From the NCBI RefSeq assembly GCF_018623055.1, contig NZ_CP076019.1, forward strand, positions 2,976,001 to 3,040,000: a DNA stretch of 64,000 nucleotides, given 5' to 3'. The number at the start of each line of letters is the position of its first letter. Position 1 is the stretch's first letter. Shown here piece by piece: positions 26,640 to 36,800 of the stretch. A model generated the notes under the pieces. It made no database searches, was not told the origin of the DNA, and saw only the letters and a list, made by a program, of their open reading frames with translations. The translations under genes were made by a program, and so were the position numbers. This stretch comes from Halorubrum sp. 2020YC2. GTDB lineage: Archaea; Halobacteriota; Halobacteria; Halobacteriales; Haloferacaceae.

Positions 26640-27344
26640 ATGGCCAAGGACGTCAAACCGACGCGCAAGAACCTGATGGCGATAGAGGACCGCATCGAAC
26701 TCTCCGAGCGCGGTCACGACACGCTCGAACAGAAGCGCGACGGGCTCATCATGGAGTTCATGGACATCCTCGACCAGGCGCAGGACGTCCGGTCCGAGGT
26801 CTCCGAGAACTACGAGACGGCCCAGCGGAAGATCGACATGGCCCGCGCGATGGAGGGCGACGTCGCCGTCCGCGGCGCGGCCGCGGCGCTGAAAGAGCAC
26901 CCCGAGATCACGACCCAGTCGAAGAACATCATGGGCGTCGTGGTCCCGCAGATCGAGTCCTCGAAGGTGCAAAAGAGCCTCGACGAGCGCGGGTACGGCC
27001 TGCTCGGCTCCTCGGCACGGATCGACGAGGCGGCCGACGCCTACGAGGAGCTGTTAGAGAAGATCATCCTCGCCGCCGAGGTCGAGACGGCGATGAAGAA
27101 GATGCTCACGGAGATCGAGACCACGAAGCGCCGCGTGAACGCCTTGGAGTTCACGCTGCTCCCGACGCTGTACGAGAATCAGGAGTACATCGAACAGAAG
27201 CTCGAAGAGCAGGAGCGCGAGGAGATCTTCCGCATGAAGAAGATCAAGGCCAAAAAAGAAGAAGAGGAAGCCGCCGAGGAGGCCGAGGAGGCGGCCGCGG
27301 AGGTCGCGGCCGCGGAGACCGAGGAGCCGGAGCCCGCCGACTGA
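26640..27344 (+). CDS. atpD: A-type ATP synthase central-stalk subunit D
   Basis: 234 residues, mainly two long helices that form the rotor shaft: [20 protein letters not shown] at the N-terminus and [20 protein letters not shown] near the C-terminus, both diagnostic. The middle [20 protein letters not shown] is the globular tip. A Glu/Ala-rich tail ([20 protein letters not shown]) extends it beyond the usual length. It belongs to the atpHIKECFAB complex but is encoded about 4.5 kb downstream, separated by one convergent and two same-strand genes. Confidence 0.93.
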   Translation: MAKDVKPTRKNLMAIEDRIELSERGHDTLEQKRDGLIMEFMDILDQAQDVRSEVSENYETAQRKIDMARAMEGDVAVRGAAAALKEHPEITTQSKNIMGVVVPQIESSKVQKSLDERGYGLLGSSARIDEAADAYEELLEKIILAAEVETAMKKMLTEIETTKRRVNALEFTLLPTLYENQEYIEQKLEEQEREEIFRMKKIKAKKEEEEAAEEAEEAAAEVAAAETEEPEPAD

Positions 27345-27485
27345 GGTATCGCCGCGCGTCGGCCGCGTCCGCTCTCTCGCTACGGATCCTCTGGACTGTC
27401 GTCGTCGTTTCTGTGCTCGTCGTTCGTTCTCACCGCGCCCCGGAGACGGTCGCGTTTAAGTTCCGAGCGCCGCCTATCTCCGAGC

Positions 27486-27875
27486 GTGTCCTGTCCACAC
27501 TGCGAGGCCGACGCGGTCGCGTTCGCCGCCCCGCCCGCGCTCCGCGAGCACGCCCCGGCCGACGCGGCCGCGATCTGTACCCGGTGTCTGCGCGTCGTTC
27601 CGGCCGCCGAGGCTGGGTTCGAGGGCGACGCCCCCGCCGACCCGGACCTGTCGGCGGTCGACCCCGCGTTCCCCTCCGGCGAGGCGGGCGTCGCGCTGGC
27701 GCTCTGCTGTGGCAAACTGGAGTCGTTCGCGCTGAACCGAGCGTCGATCGAGGCGCTGGTCCGCCACGCGGAAGAGGCGGGCGCGGACGCGTTCGCGTTT
27801 TTTGATCGGCTCGACGCGCCCGACGCCGCGTTCGACTTGGACCGACGGCGGGCGGCGCTCCACGACGCTATTTAG
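27486..27875 (+). CDS. Small haloarchaeal Cys-pair protein (DUF6276-like)
   Basis: 129 residues from a GTG start at 27486. The N-terminus has zinc-ribbon pairs, MSCPHCEADA and ICTRCLRV, separated by FAAPPALREHAPADAA. The C-terminal half is helical (CCGKLESFALNRASIEALVR, AFAFFDRLDAPD). It resembles a haloarchaea-specific family of unknown function (DUF6276 from memory). No active site can be named. Lies after atpD and before the second copy of the structured repeat. Confidence 0.72.
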   Translation: MSCPHCEADAVAFAAPPALREHAPADAAAICTRCLRVVPAAEAGFEGDAPADPDLSAVDPAFPSGEAGVALALCCGKLESFALNRASIEALVRHAEEAGADAFAFFDRLDAPDAAFDLDRRRAALHDAI

Positions 27876-27925
27876 GACCGTTACGACTGATCGCTTTCGT
27901 CGAACGGTGACGTTGACGGTGATCG

Positions 27926-28231
27926 TTTATAAATCGCTGCTACCCGGTCGACAGACGACACCTCCAAAGCCCCAGCCGCGAGGACGGCGCACGCTCGTTG
28001 CGCTCCTCGCTCGTTCGCTCCGCTCACTCGCTGCGGTGCTTACGTCGTCTGCGCCGTCCTCGTGGCTGCCCCTTTGAGTCCCGCCCCGCTCCGCACAGCA
28101 CCGCAGCCTCACGCCTCCCCAGCCTCGTCGGCCGGCCTCCGCTTCGCTCCGGCCGCCCGACTCCCTCGCGCGTGCTCCTCGCGCCCGGCGGGCGCTCGGA
28201 GGCACGCGCCACCGCATCGTTCTTTATAAGC
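27926..28231 (+). repeat. Structured intergenic element, copy 2
   Basis: This occupies the 441-base space 27876-28316 between convergent genes. TTTATAA at 27926 precedes CCAAAGCCCCAG (27964) by 38 nt. The long stem is CAGCCGCGAGGACGGCGCA (27973-27991) with 28050-28068, paired throughout with one G-T wobble. CCCCTTTGAG and CCTCACGCCTCCCCAGCCTCG follow. The terminal hairpin has arms GCGCGTGC (28168-28175) and GCACGCGC (28202-28209), with TCC/GGA and GCGCCC/GGGCGC inside. TTTATAA recurs at 28223. This is the simplest copy and the best reference for the family. No gene is credible in the gap. Confidence 0.85.
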
Positions 28232-28316
28232 AACTGACGCCACCCCTCACAGCCATTTAAAAACGTCTCACTTACCCCTGTCTCCGTGCTGACCGGGATC
28301 CGGCTCGGTCGTTCCG

Positions 28317-28670
28317 TCAGAGGTCGACGCCGTCCGGGTCGTTCCACTCGTCGTCCGCGTCCTCGTCGTCCTCCGCCTCCGTCCCCGCCGGGCCGAGCCG
28401 CTTTTCTCCCTGTCGGGACTCGTGAACCGCGAAGCCGCCGGTGCGGCCGTCGTCGCCGCCGGCGTACGGGTCGGTCTCTGGGTCGTAGTCGACTTCGTCG
28501 CGCTCGAAGACGTACGCGAGGAAGCCGAACAGCGGGACGGCAAAGGAGATGAGCGCCCACTTGCGCGGGTTCATGCCGTACTTGGGCGCGTCGACGTACG
28601 CGTAGGCGGCGAAGCCGACGAGCCACGCGAGCGGGACGCCGACGAGGATGACGGCGACGAGCGGCTGCAT
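28317..28670 (-). CDS. Two-helix membrane protein with an acidic tail
   Basis: 117 residues. Two membrane helices (about 3-25 VAVILVGVPLAWLVGFAAYA and 37-57 KWALISFAVPLFGFLAYVFE) with the segment DAPKYGMNPRKW between them. A 60-residue acidic cytoplasmic tail (DDEDADDEWNDPDG) follows. A recurrent haloarchaeal architecture without known function. It is convergent with the repeat-containing gap and lies downstream of the SpoIIM-family gene. Confidence 0.7.
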   Translation of the reverse strand: MQPLVAVILVGVPLAWLVGFAAYAYVDAPKYGMNPRKWALISFAVPLFGFLAYVFERDEVDYDPETDPYAGGDDGRTGGFAVHESRQGEKRLGPAGTEAEDDEDADDEWNDPDGVDL

Positions 28671-28727
28671 ACCGTCGCTTCGGGTGCGTAGTAATAAGGC
28701 TGCGGGCGGAGGCCGCTCGGGCGCGGC

Positions 28728-30233
28728 CTAGAGGAACGGCTCCCAGTAGTACGGGCTGACGAACCCCTCGATGACGGCGGCGACGGCGAGTAAGATCCCG
28801 AGTCCGACGGTCACCCAGAAGGCGGTCTCTAAGGCGTCCGCGAAGCGCTCGCGGCTCGCGCGGCCGCGGAACGTCCGCCACGAGACGACGCCGAGGTGGA
28901 CGCCGAGTGCGCCCGAGACGACGAGCGCGGGGATCTCGAATATCCCGTGCGGGACCACGAACGCGACGAGGGCGAGGAGGTTCTCCTCCAAGGCGGCGGT
29001 GGCGCCGAGCGCGACGCCGTTGAACGCGAGCGACGAGAGCGCCGGGAGGCCGAGTCCGACCCCGGAGAAGGCGGTCGCGATCGCGACTCCCCAGTTGTTG
29101 CCGAAGTACGTCAGCGCCGCCACGGGCGGGATCTGTCCGGCGATCCGTCCCTCGATCGAGGTCGGGACCGCCCCGACGAACGGCTCGACGGCCAGCCAGC
29201 CGACCGCGCCGAACCCGACCGCGGTCGCGAGCGCGAGCGCGTGGTGCGCCGGCGTCGACCGCACGAACCCGCCCAGTTCGCGCCAGCCGCGGCGGAGCCC
29301 GCCGACAAACTGGGCCCTGAGACCCACCTCGGGCGGCGAGACGGGGTCGACCGTCCCGCGGTAGGCGCCGTAGAGGACGGTCTTCAGCAGGTCGAGCGCG
29401 GGCGCGACGACGACCGCGCTGGCGAGCGCGACGACGGCGCCGCCGCCGAGGAACGCCACCGCGGAGGCGACGGACGCGACGCCGACCAGCGCGCCGATCG
29501 CGACCACGAGGTAGGCGGCGGCGTCGACGGGGTTCGACCGCACGAAGCCGCCCGCGCCCTCGACGGCCGCGACCACGCCGGCGTCGTCGACGACGACGGC
29601 GACCGGCGCGAACGCGAAGAGGATCCGGACGAGCACGAGGGCGACGAACCCAGCGAGCAGGGCGCCGACCGCGACGGCGGCGCCGAGGAACGGGTTCGCG
29701 AGGAACGCCGCGCCGACCGCGACCGACCCGAGCGCGACGACGCCGATCCAGAGGAGGAGTTCCGCGACGTACAGGCCGAGGAACGTGACCCAGCGGGAGC
29801 GGGCGCCGGCGATCCCCCCGACGAGCCCCCGCTCGTCGCGGAGGCCGGCGACGACCGCCGAGAGCTGTCCGGCCGAGACGACGGCGTACGTGAGGACCGC
29901 GAGGACGACGGTCACGAGCACGCCGGCGCTGAAGAGGGTCCCGACGGTCGGCGTGAGCAGCGGCTCGAACGCGGGCGCTAACCCCTCGGCCCACGCCTGG
30001 AGCGCCTCCGGGTCCTGCGTCTCCGGCGGCGGCTCGACGCCGCCGAGCGCGTCGCGGGCGGCCGCGAGCCGTCCGGTAACTTCGAGATGGATGTAGATTC
30101 CCGCCAGCGCGGCGAACACGCCGAGACGGGAGATAACCGGCACCGCGGTGCCGAGGAGGTAGAAGGGGAGGAGGTCGGCGGGGCGCCGACGGAGGGTCGC
30201 TGTCGTTGCCGTAACGGCGGCGGAGAGGTCCAT
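28728..30233 (-). CDS. Multi-pass SpoIIM-family membrane protein
   Basis: 501 residues, about ten membrane helices. The N-terminal two thirds resemble haloarchaeal DUF7847-like membrane proteins (RRRPADLLPFYLLGTAVPVI, GGFVRSNPVDAAAYLVV). The C-terminal third matches the SpoIIM/DUF95 family: ALTYFGNNWGVAIATAFSG, NGVALGATAAL and VAFVVPHGIFEIPALVVSGA. SpoIIM relatives outside spore formers often act in membrane remodelling or cell-envelope processes; the role here is unknown. The fusion of the two parts is itself notable. Confidence 0.78.
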   Translation of the reverse strand: MDLSAAVTATTATLRRRPADLLPFYLLGTAVPVISRLGVFAALAGIYIHLEVTGRLAAARDALGGVEPPPETQDPEALQAWAEGLAPAFEPLLTPTVGTLFSAGVLVTVVLAVLTYAVVSAGQLSAVVAGLRDERGLVGGIAGARSRWVTFLGLYVAELLLWIGVVALGSVAVGAAFLANPFLGAAVAVGALLAGFVALVLVRILFAFAPVAVVVDDAGVVAAVEGAGGFVRSNPVDAAAYLVVAIGALVGVASVASAVAFLGGGAVVALASAVVVAPALDLLKTVLYGAYRGTVDPVSPPEVGLRAQFVGGLRRGWRELGGFVRSTPAHHALALATAVGFGAVGWLAVEPFVGAVPTSIEGRIAGQIPPVAALTYFGNNWGVAIATAFSGVGLGLPALSSLAFNGVALGATAALEENLLALVAFVVPHGIFEIPALVVSGALGVHLGVVSWRTFRGRASRERFADALETAFWVTVGLGILLAVAAVIEGFVSPYYWEPFL

Positions 30234-30305
30234 GGGGTCGGTTCGGTCGTCCGATACTTAAAAACGGGAGTCCGAGCCGATCCCCGACGCGGACGGGAGT
30301 CGGGG

Positions 30306-33221
30306 CTAATCCCAGAACGACTGCGTGCGCGCGTACTCGCGCTCCTGTCGGAGCACGTCCCGGTAGAACTCGTCTTCGTCCTCGCGGAGCTTGTTGATGA
30401 TCCGCGCGGCGTTGTGCGGCCCGACGCCGCGGGCGGCCAGGGCGATCACCGCCCGCTTGCCGTGCGTCTGGACGAGGCTCGCGGCGCGGTGGGCGCGCTC
30501 GGTGCGGCGCTCCTGCTCGTCGTCCTTCTCGCTCGCGCGCACCGCCGCGACCGTCTCGTCGTCCCACGGGTTGAGCGCCGCGACCCGGGTGGACCCGCAC
30601 TCGGGACACTCGGGCTGGTCGCGGACGCGACGGACCTTCGTCGTGTGTCTCCAGTCCGCGCAGTGGAGACAAAAGAGGATCACCCGGTCGTCCTGAATCC
30701 GCTCTCTGACCGTCTCGATCACGTCGGCGTCGGCGTTGTCGGGCACGAGGAACTCCGTGCCGGCGGAGCGCCCGGCGGTGCCGAGCGGGGTGCGCTCCCG
30801 GGCGATCGCGAGGCCGAGGGAGCCGTCTTGGATCCCAGCGAGCAGGTCGGCCGTCTCCCGGACCGCGAGGTCGGCGTGGAACACCTCGCGGAGCGCCTCG
30901 TCGTAGACGGGCGTGTCTTCGAGGGCGGCGAGCAGGCGGTCGCCGCCGAACCGCCCGCGACCCTCTTTGTACCGCTTGACGGCGCCGAACTTCGCGGCGA
31001 CCTGCGCGAGCGTGAACTTCAGCGCGTCCGACTTCTTGACGGCGAGTTCGAGGTACGCCTCAAGGCGGTCGGGGTCGGTCGTCTCCAGTACCTCGCGGAA
31101 GGTCCCCGGGTCGACATCGTGGGGCACCTCGAACTCGATCCGGTACGGGTCGACGTCCATCCCGACCGACGAGCCGGCGCGCTGGCCGACGAGCGCCGCG
31201 AGCAGGCGCGCGAGCGTCTCGTTGACCTCGTGGCCGAAGGCGGCGTTGACCGCGACGGTCCGCGCGCTCCCCTCGATCGCGATCCGCTCGTCCGTGGGAA
31301 CGGGGTGGCCGGCCTCGACGTGGTCGACGACCGACTTCAGCGCGGCGGCGACCGTCTCCTCGTCGGTCGGGTACCGATCCGCGAGGTCGGCGGCGACCGC
31401 CTCGGGGGTGGAGCCGGCCTCCAAGGCGGCCGCGGCCTCGCCGCGTATTCGGCCGACCTCCTCCGCGACGGGCTTCGGGACGGGGATCTCCTGACCGACC
31501 CACGACGGTACCTCGCCGGTCGGGTCGGGGATCGGCGTCACGTTCACCCGCTCCTCCTCCTCGTCGACCTCGGTGATCCGCCACATCTCGCCGCGCTGGA
31601 CGAACGTCTCGCCCGGCCCGGCGAAGTTGACGACGAACTGCTCGTCTAAGGTCCCGATACCCCGCCGCGAGGACATGTCGTACACCTCGTAGGTGGACTC
31701 GTCGGGGATCATCGAGAGGTTCGCGTAGAAGTACTGCCACGTCCCCCCCGATTTCTCTACGGTGTCCGTCTCCTCGTCGAGCCACAGCAGGCGGTTGCCG
31801 TCCAGCTCGCGGACGACCTCCTGGAACCGCGGCTCCGAGAGGTCCCTGAACGGGTAGGCGTTCGTGACGGTCTCGTACGCCTCGCGGGCGTGGACCCCCC
31901 CCTCGTCCATCACGAGGCCGACGATCTGGTTCGCGACCGTGTCGAGGCTCCCGTGGTGGATGTTCGCCGGCTCGACGAGCTCCTCGCCCGCGCGGCGCGC
32001 GATGGCCATCGCTTCGAGCGTGTCGTCGCCGCCCTGCGTCACGACGGTCCCCTCGGAGACGAGGTCGCGGCGGTGGCCCGCGCGCCCGACGCGCTGCAGC
32101 AGGCGGGCGACCTCGCGGGGGCTGCCGTACTGGACGACGTGGTCGACGCGGCCCACGTCGATCCCCAGCTCCATCGAGGAGGTACAGACGAGGCCGTCCA
32201 GATCGCCCGACTTGAACCGGTCTTCCACGTCGACCCGGACCTCCTTCGAGAGCGAGCCGTGGTGGAGCTCTATCTCGGTGGGGTCGTCGGTTCCCCCCTC
32301 ACGCTCTTTCTCAGCGAGCGTCTTGAACCGCGACCCGAGCGCCTCCGCGGTCTGGCGCGTGTTGACGAAGATCAGCGTCGACTCGTGGTCCGCGACGATT
32401 CCGCGGATCGTCCGGACGTGGCTCGCGGTCGTCTCGTCTACCGCGAGCTCGCCCGCGAGCGTCGCGTCGCGGTCGGTTATCTCGGGGTCGAGGACGCGCA
32501 CGTCGGTCCGCGTCCCGGCGGCGACCTCCACTGTCTCGAAGCCGCGGTCGCCGGGGCGGTCCGGGTCGCGTTTCCCGGTCCCGACGAGGAAGCGCCCGAC
32601 CTCCTCCGGGTCGCCGACCGTCGCGGAGAGCCCGACGCGCTGGAACGGGCCGGCGACGCGGCGGAGCCGCTCCATGCCGACCGTGAGCTGGGCGCCCCGC
32701 TTGGCCGAGGCGAGTTCGTGGACCTCGTCGATCACGACGTGCGCGACGTCCTCCAGGGCGACCCGCATCTTCGAGCCGGTCAAGACTGCTTGGAGGCTCT
32801 CCGGCGTCGTGATCAGCACGTCCGGGGGGTCGTCGGCCTGCTTCGACCGCTCGTACTGGGTGGTGTCGCCGTGGCGCACCGCGACCTCGACGTCGAGGCG
32901 GTCGCCCCACCACTCCAGCCGGTCCATCATGTCGCGGTTGAGCGCGCGCAGCGGAGTGATGTAGAGGGCGGAGATACCGTCGCGGGGCTGGTCGCCGGGC
33001 GAATCCCGGGCCTCGACGATCGCGTCGAAGACGGGGAGCATCGCGGTCTCCGTCTTCCCGGTGCCCGTCGGGGCCAAGACGAGGGCGTTCCGCCCGGCCG
33101 CGAGCGGCGGGATCGCCTCGCGTTGGGGCTCCGTCGGCGTGGCAAAGCCCCGGTCCGAGAGCGCCTCGCGGACCTCGCTCCCGAGGTGCGCGAACGCGCC
33201 CATCCCCGACTGTTCCGCCAT
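30306..33221 (-). CDS. lhr: Lhr-type superfamily 2 DNA/RNA helicase
   Basis: 971 residues. Walker A is APTGTGKT (50-57), motif II is DEVH (165-168), motif III is SATVGDP, and RecA2 motifs include FVNTRQTAEAL and QRVGRAGHR. After the helicase core come winged-helix and Lhr-core domains, then a C-terminal zinc ribbon (CLHCADW and CPECGSTRV) and a short helical tail. Lhr enzymes translocate 3' to 5' and act in DNA repair or RNA metabolism. Single-gene unit; the start MAEQSGMGAFAHLG lies at the edge of an AT-containing intergenic space. Confidence 0.92.
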   Translation of the reverse strand: MAEQSGMGAFAHLGSEVREALSDRGFATPTEPQREAIPPLAAGRNALVLAPTGTGKTETAMLPVFDAIVEARDSPGDQPRDGISALYITPLRALNRDMMDRLEWWGDRLDVEVAVRHGDTTQYERSKQADDPPDVLITTPESLQAVLTGSKMRVALEDVAHVVIDEVHELASAKRGAQLTVGMERLRRVAGPFQRVGLSATVGDPEEVGRFLVGTGKRDPDRPGDRGFETVEVAAGTRTDVRVLDPEITDRDATLAGELAVDETTASHVRTIRGIVADHESTLIFVNTRQTAEALGSRFKTLAEKEREGGTDDPTEIELHHGSLSKEVRVDVEDRFKSGDLDGLVCTSSMELGIDVGRVDHVVQYGSPREVARLLQRVGRAGHRRDLVSEGTVVTQGGDDTLEAMAIARRAGEELVEPANIHHGSLDTVANQIVGLVMDEGGVHAREAYETVTNAYPFRDLSEPRFQEVVRELDGNRLLWLDEETDTVEKSGGTWQYFYANLSMIPDESTYEVYDMSSRRGIGTLDEQFVVNFAGPGETFVQRGEMWRITEVDEEEERVNVTPIPDPTGEVPSWVGQEIPVPKPVAEEVGRIRGEAAAALEAGSTPEAVAADLADRYPTDEETVAAALKSVVDHVEAGHPVPTDERIAIEGSARTVAVNAAFGHEVNETLARLLAALVGQRAGSSVGMDVDPYRIEFEVPHDVDPGTFREVLETTDPDRLEAYLELAVKKSDALKFTLAQVAAKFGAVKRYKEGRGRFGGDRLLAALEDTPVYDEALREVFHADLAVRETADLLAGIQDGSLGLAIARERTPLGTAGRSAGTEFLVPDNADADVIETVRERIQDDRVILFCLHCADWRHTTKVRRVRDQPECPECGSTRVAALNPWDDETVAAVRASEKDDEQERRTERAHRAASLVQTHGKRAVIALAARGVGPHNAARIINKLREDEDEFYRDVLRQEREYARTQSFWD

Positions 33222-33324
33222 TATGTAATCGTTGGACGTTGGGCGCTCGGGCGATTAAGCCCGTCGCTGTGCGAGGTCGGCTGTAAGACGGTTCCGGTTG
33301 TTTTGGAAAACACACCGGGCGGAA

Positions 33325-33332
33325 AAATATTT
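33325..33332 (+). promoter_or_regulatory. TATA box of the small membrane protein gene
   Basis: AAATATTT lies about 29 nt before the ATG at 33358. Confidence 0.5.
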
Positions 33333-33357
33333 CAACCGCGGCCGATCAACCCCGCGT

Positions 33358-33738
33358 ATGCCCTCCCCGTTCCGCGCGTTCGAGACGTGGTTCGCGCTGC
33401 TGTTGACCGTCGGCACCCTCGCGCGGATCGCCGCCGGTGCGGCGTCGTCCCTCCCGAGGTCCGCCGAGGTGCTGGCCGGTCCGCTCCTCGCGCTCTGCGT
33501 CGCGGTCGCGCTCCTCCGGCGGGATCCGGACCTGAACGTCGGGCGGCTCTGGCGGGTCGGATTCACCGCGTACGCCGTCGGTATCGCCCTCGCAGTCCCC
33601 GGGATCCTCGGCGGCTGGTTGGCCGCGTACGAACGGTACGTGTTCCCCGTCGCCGTCGGGGTCGCGCTCCTCGCGGAACCGGTGTACGAGTCCGACCTGG
33701 GAACCGGGGACGCGATACCGTTCTCCGACCGAGGCTGA
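33358..33738 (+). CDS. Four-helix membrane protein of unknown function
   Basis: 126 residues with about four hydrophobic segments: WFALLLTVGTLARIAAGAA, EVLAGPLLALCVAVALLRR, GFTAYAVGIALAVPGILGGW and FPVAVGVALLAEPVY. No family recognised. The ATG at 33358 follows a TATA box at leaderless distance, so the gene is likely real. Divergent from lhr and convergent with a histidine-kinase gene. Confidence 0.65.
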   Translation: MPSPFRAFETWFALLLTVGTLARIAAGAASSLPRSAEVLAGPLLALCVAVALLRRDPDLNVGRLWRVGFTAYAVGIALAVPGILGGWLAAYERYVFPVAVGVALLAEPVYESDLGTGDAIPFSDRG

Positions 33739-33830
33739 CGGGAGCGGCAGCGGCGCGGCCGAACCGTCGGGCCGGTCTGGCGCCGTCGGCGGACGCCTCC
33801 GAAGCCCGGACACGATCCCAAGCGCTCCGC

Positions 33831-36800
33831 TCAGTTGGCGACCGGCAGTTCGACGACGAACACGCTGCCCGTCGGTTCGTTGTCCTCGACCCAGACGTCG
33901 CCGCCGTACCTGTCGACGAGCGTCTTGACGAGGTACAGCCCGACGCCGGTCCCGCCGCTCTCGAGGCCCTTCTCGCCCTCTTGGAAGATGTCCTCCTTGT
34001 GGTCGTCCGCGATGCCGGGGCCGTTGTCGGCGATCCGCACGCGGACGGTGTCGGCCGAGACCCGCGTCGACACCGCTATCTCGGCCACGTCCTTGTCGTT
34101 GTGGACGACCGCGTTCGTCAGCAGGTTCCGGAACACCGCCTCCAGCAGTTCGTCGGCCAACACCGTCACGTCCGGGATGGGTCCGTCCACGGCCACCGTC
34201 GCCCGGTCCTGATCCGAACGGATCTGCGCTATCTGCGCGTTGAGTTCGGCCCGGAGGTTCATCGGTGACCGGTCGGCTCCCACCTGTAGCAACACCTCGG
34301 TGACGTCTCTGGCCGTCTCAGTAATCTCCATCGCCTGCCTCGCCGCCTCGATGACCGTCCGGGCGTACGTCTGGCTCTGATCGTCGACGAGCGCGTCCGC
34401 GAGCAGGTCGGTGTACGACTCGACGACCATCAGCTGGTTCCGGATGTCGTGGCGCACGACCTGGTTGAGCAGCGTGAGGTTGTCGCGCTGCTCCTCGAGC
34501 GTCCGCTCGTACCGCTTGAGGTCGGTGACGTCGCGGGCGTATCCCAACACCGCGTCCTCGCCGGTCTCCGGGATCTCGTACGGGATCTTCGTCGTCTGGA
34601 GGACGCGCGTCTCCCCGTCGGCGGTCGTCAGGGTCTCCTCACCGATCGCCTTCGGTTCGCCGGACTCGATCACCTCCAGATCGTCCTGTCGGAACGCCGC
34701 GGAGTCGTCGGCGTCCGGGATGATATCGCCTTCGGACCTCCCCTCGACCTCCTCCGGCGTCAGCCCGTACGCCGACGCGGTCGCCTCGTTCGCCAGGAGG
34801 TACTCGCCCTCGCGGTTCTTCACGAACACCAGGTCCGGCACGAGGTCGATGATCTTCCGGAGCTCCTCGCGCGTCGCCTCGAGGGCCATCTCGTACTCCT
34901 TCCGCGACGTGACCTCGGAGAACACGCCCACCAGCCGCCGCGAGCCGTCCTCGGACTCGACGAGTTCGGCGCGCACCTCGCCCCACAGCTGTTCGCCGTC
35001 GGCGGTCCGGATCCGGTACTCCGTCTTGAGCGGCTCGTCGGTCGACTTCGCCCGCTCGATCGCCCGCTCTAACGTCTGGAGGTCGTCCGGGTGGACGTAC
35101 TCGGCGAACGCCTCGTACGTCCCCTCGAACGTTCCCGGTTCGAGCCCGAACAGCCGCTCCATCGACTCGGTCCAGATCACCTCGTCGGTCCTCAGGTCCC
35201 ACTCCCAGACGCCGGTCCTCGTGGCGTCGAGCGCGACCGTCAGGCGCTGTTTCGTCTCCTCGAGCGCCCGCTCCCGCTCCTTCCGATCGGTGACGTCCTG
35301 AAACAGCCCCAACACGCCGACTATCTCACCGGTCTCATCGTACTGCGGGTCACCGACGGTCCTGACCCATCGAGTCCCGCCGGACGCCGTGAGGATCCGC
35401 AGTTCGAGGTCGTACGACTCGCCCGTCTCCGTCAGCCGGCCGAACGCCTGCTCGACGGTGTCGCGGTCGTCCGGGTGGTAGAAGTCCAACGCGTCCTCCA
35501 GATCGATCGGCTCGTCGGTCGGCACCTCGTGGATCCGGTACACCTCGTCGCTCCACGTCACCGACTCGTCGACCAGGTCCACCTCCCACCAGCCGATCGA
35601 CGCGCTCTGTTGCGTCCGCTCGATGAGCCGTCGCGTCCGTATCAGCTCCTTCTCCCGCCGCTTCTGCTCGTCGACGTCGAGGTGAATCCCGACCGCTCGG
35701 ACCGGCTCGCCGTCCTCGTCGCGCTCCACGACCTTCCCGACGGTGCGGATCCACTTCCACTCGCCCGCCGCGGTGCGCATCCGATGCTCCGCGTCGTAGT
35801 ACTCCGTCTCGCCGGCCATATGCTCCGACAGGGCGGCCTCGGCCGACTCCACGTCGTCGGGGTGGACGCGCCGCTCCCACGCGTCGAGGTGCGGTTCGAT
35901 CCCGTCGAGCGAGCGGCCCAGCATCGCCGCCCACTGGTCGTTGAACTCGACCTCGTCCGTGGTCATGTCCCAGTCCCAGACGCCGAGTTGCGCCCCCTCG
36001 ACCGCGAGTTCGAGCCGGTCTTTGAGCTGTTCGAGCGCCCGCTCCCGCTCCCGCTGCTCGGTGATGTCCGTCGAGACGCCGCACACTCCGCGGATCGTCC
36101 CCTCCTCGTCGTACACGGGAGACTTCCGCGTCAGCCGAACGGTCTCTCCGTCGGGCGTCGGGATCGTCTCTTCGATCTCGATCCGTTCGCCGTCCTCGAC
36201 GACCCGGCGGTCGTCCAACCGGGCCTGCGCCGCGACGGCCTCCGGGAAGAGCTCCTCGTCGGTCATGTCGACCGGGTCCTCGTCCACGTCGAACACGTCG
36301 CGGCACGCCTGGTTCATCAGGAGGTACCGCCCGTCGGTGTCCTTCAGGAACACCGCCGCGGACATCGTCTCCAACACGGTCTGGAACCGGCGGTGCGTGC
36401 GGCGGAGCTCCCGTTCCCGGCGCTTCCGCTCCGTGGCGTCGCGGGCGACGCCGACGATCCGCGTCACCGTTCCGTCGTCGACGACCGGGGTAAGCTTCGT
36501 CTGCCAGTCGGTCGTCCCCCCCGGGAACTCGAGCTGCTCCTCGTACTCGATCGTCGTCCCCCGCTCGACGCAGAGCCGATAGTTCGTCTCGACCGCGGCC
36601 CCCTGTTGCTCTCCGAGGAGCTCTCGCGGCGTCTTCCCGAACATCGCGTCCTCGGTCAGCCCGGTCTGTCGCTGGTGTGCGGTGTTGTTCTGCCTGAACG
36701 TGAACTCGTACTCGCCGTCCGTCCGCGCCACGTCAACGAGAAAGATCGCGTCGTCAGCCTCCTGAAACATCGCCTCGTAAACGCTTGTCACCTCGCCGCC

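Noticed and set aside
27950-28240. Protein frames running through the repeat copies
   Set aside because: The same Arg/Ser/Pro-rich translations appear at each copy in various frames with different ends, while the conserved feature is base pairing. They are not protein genes.
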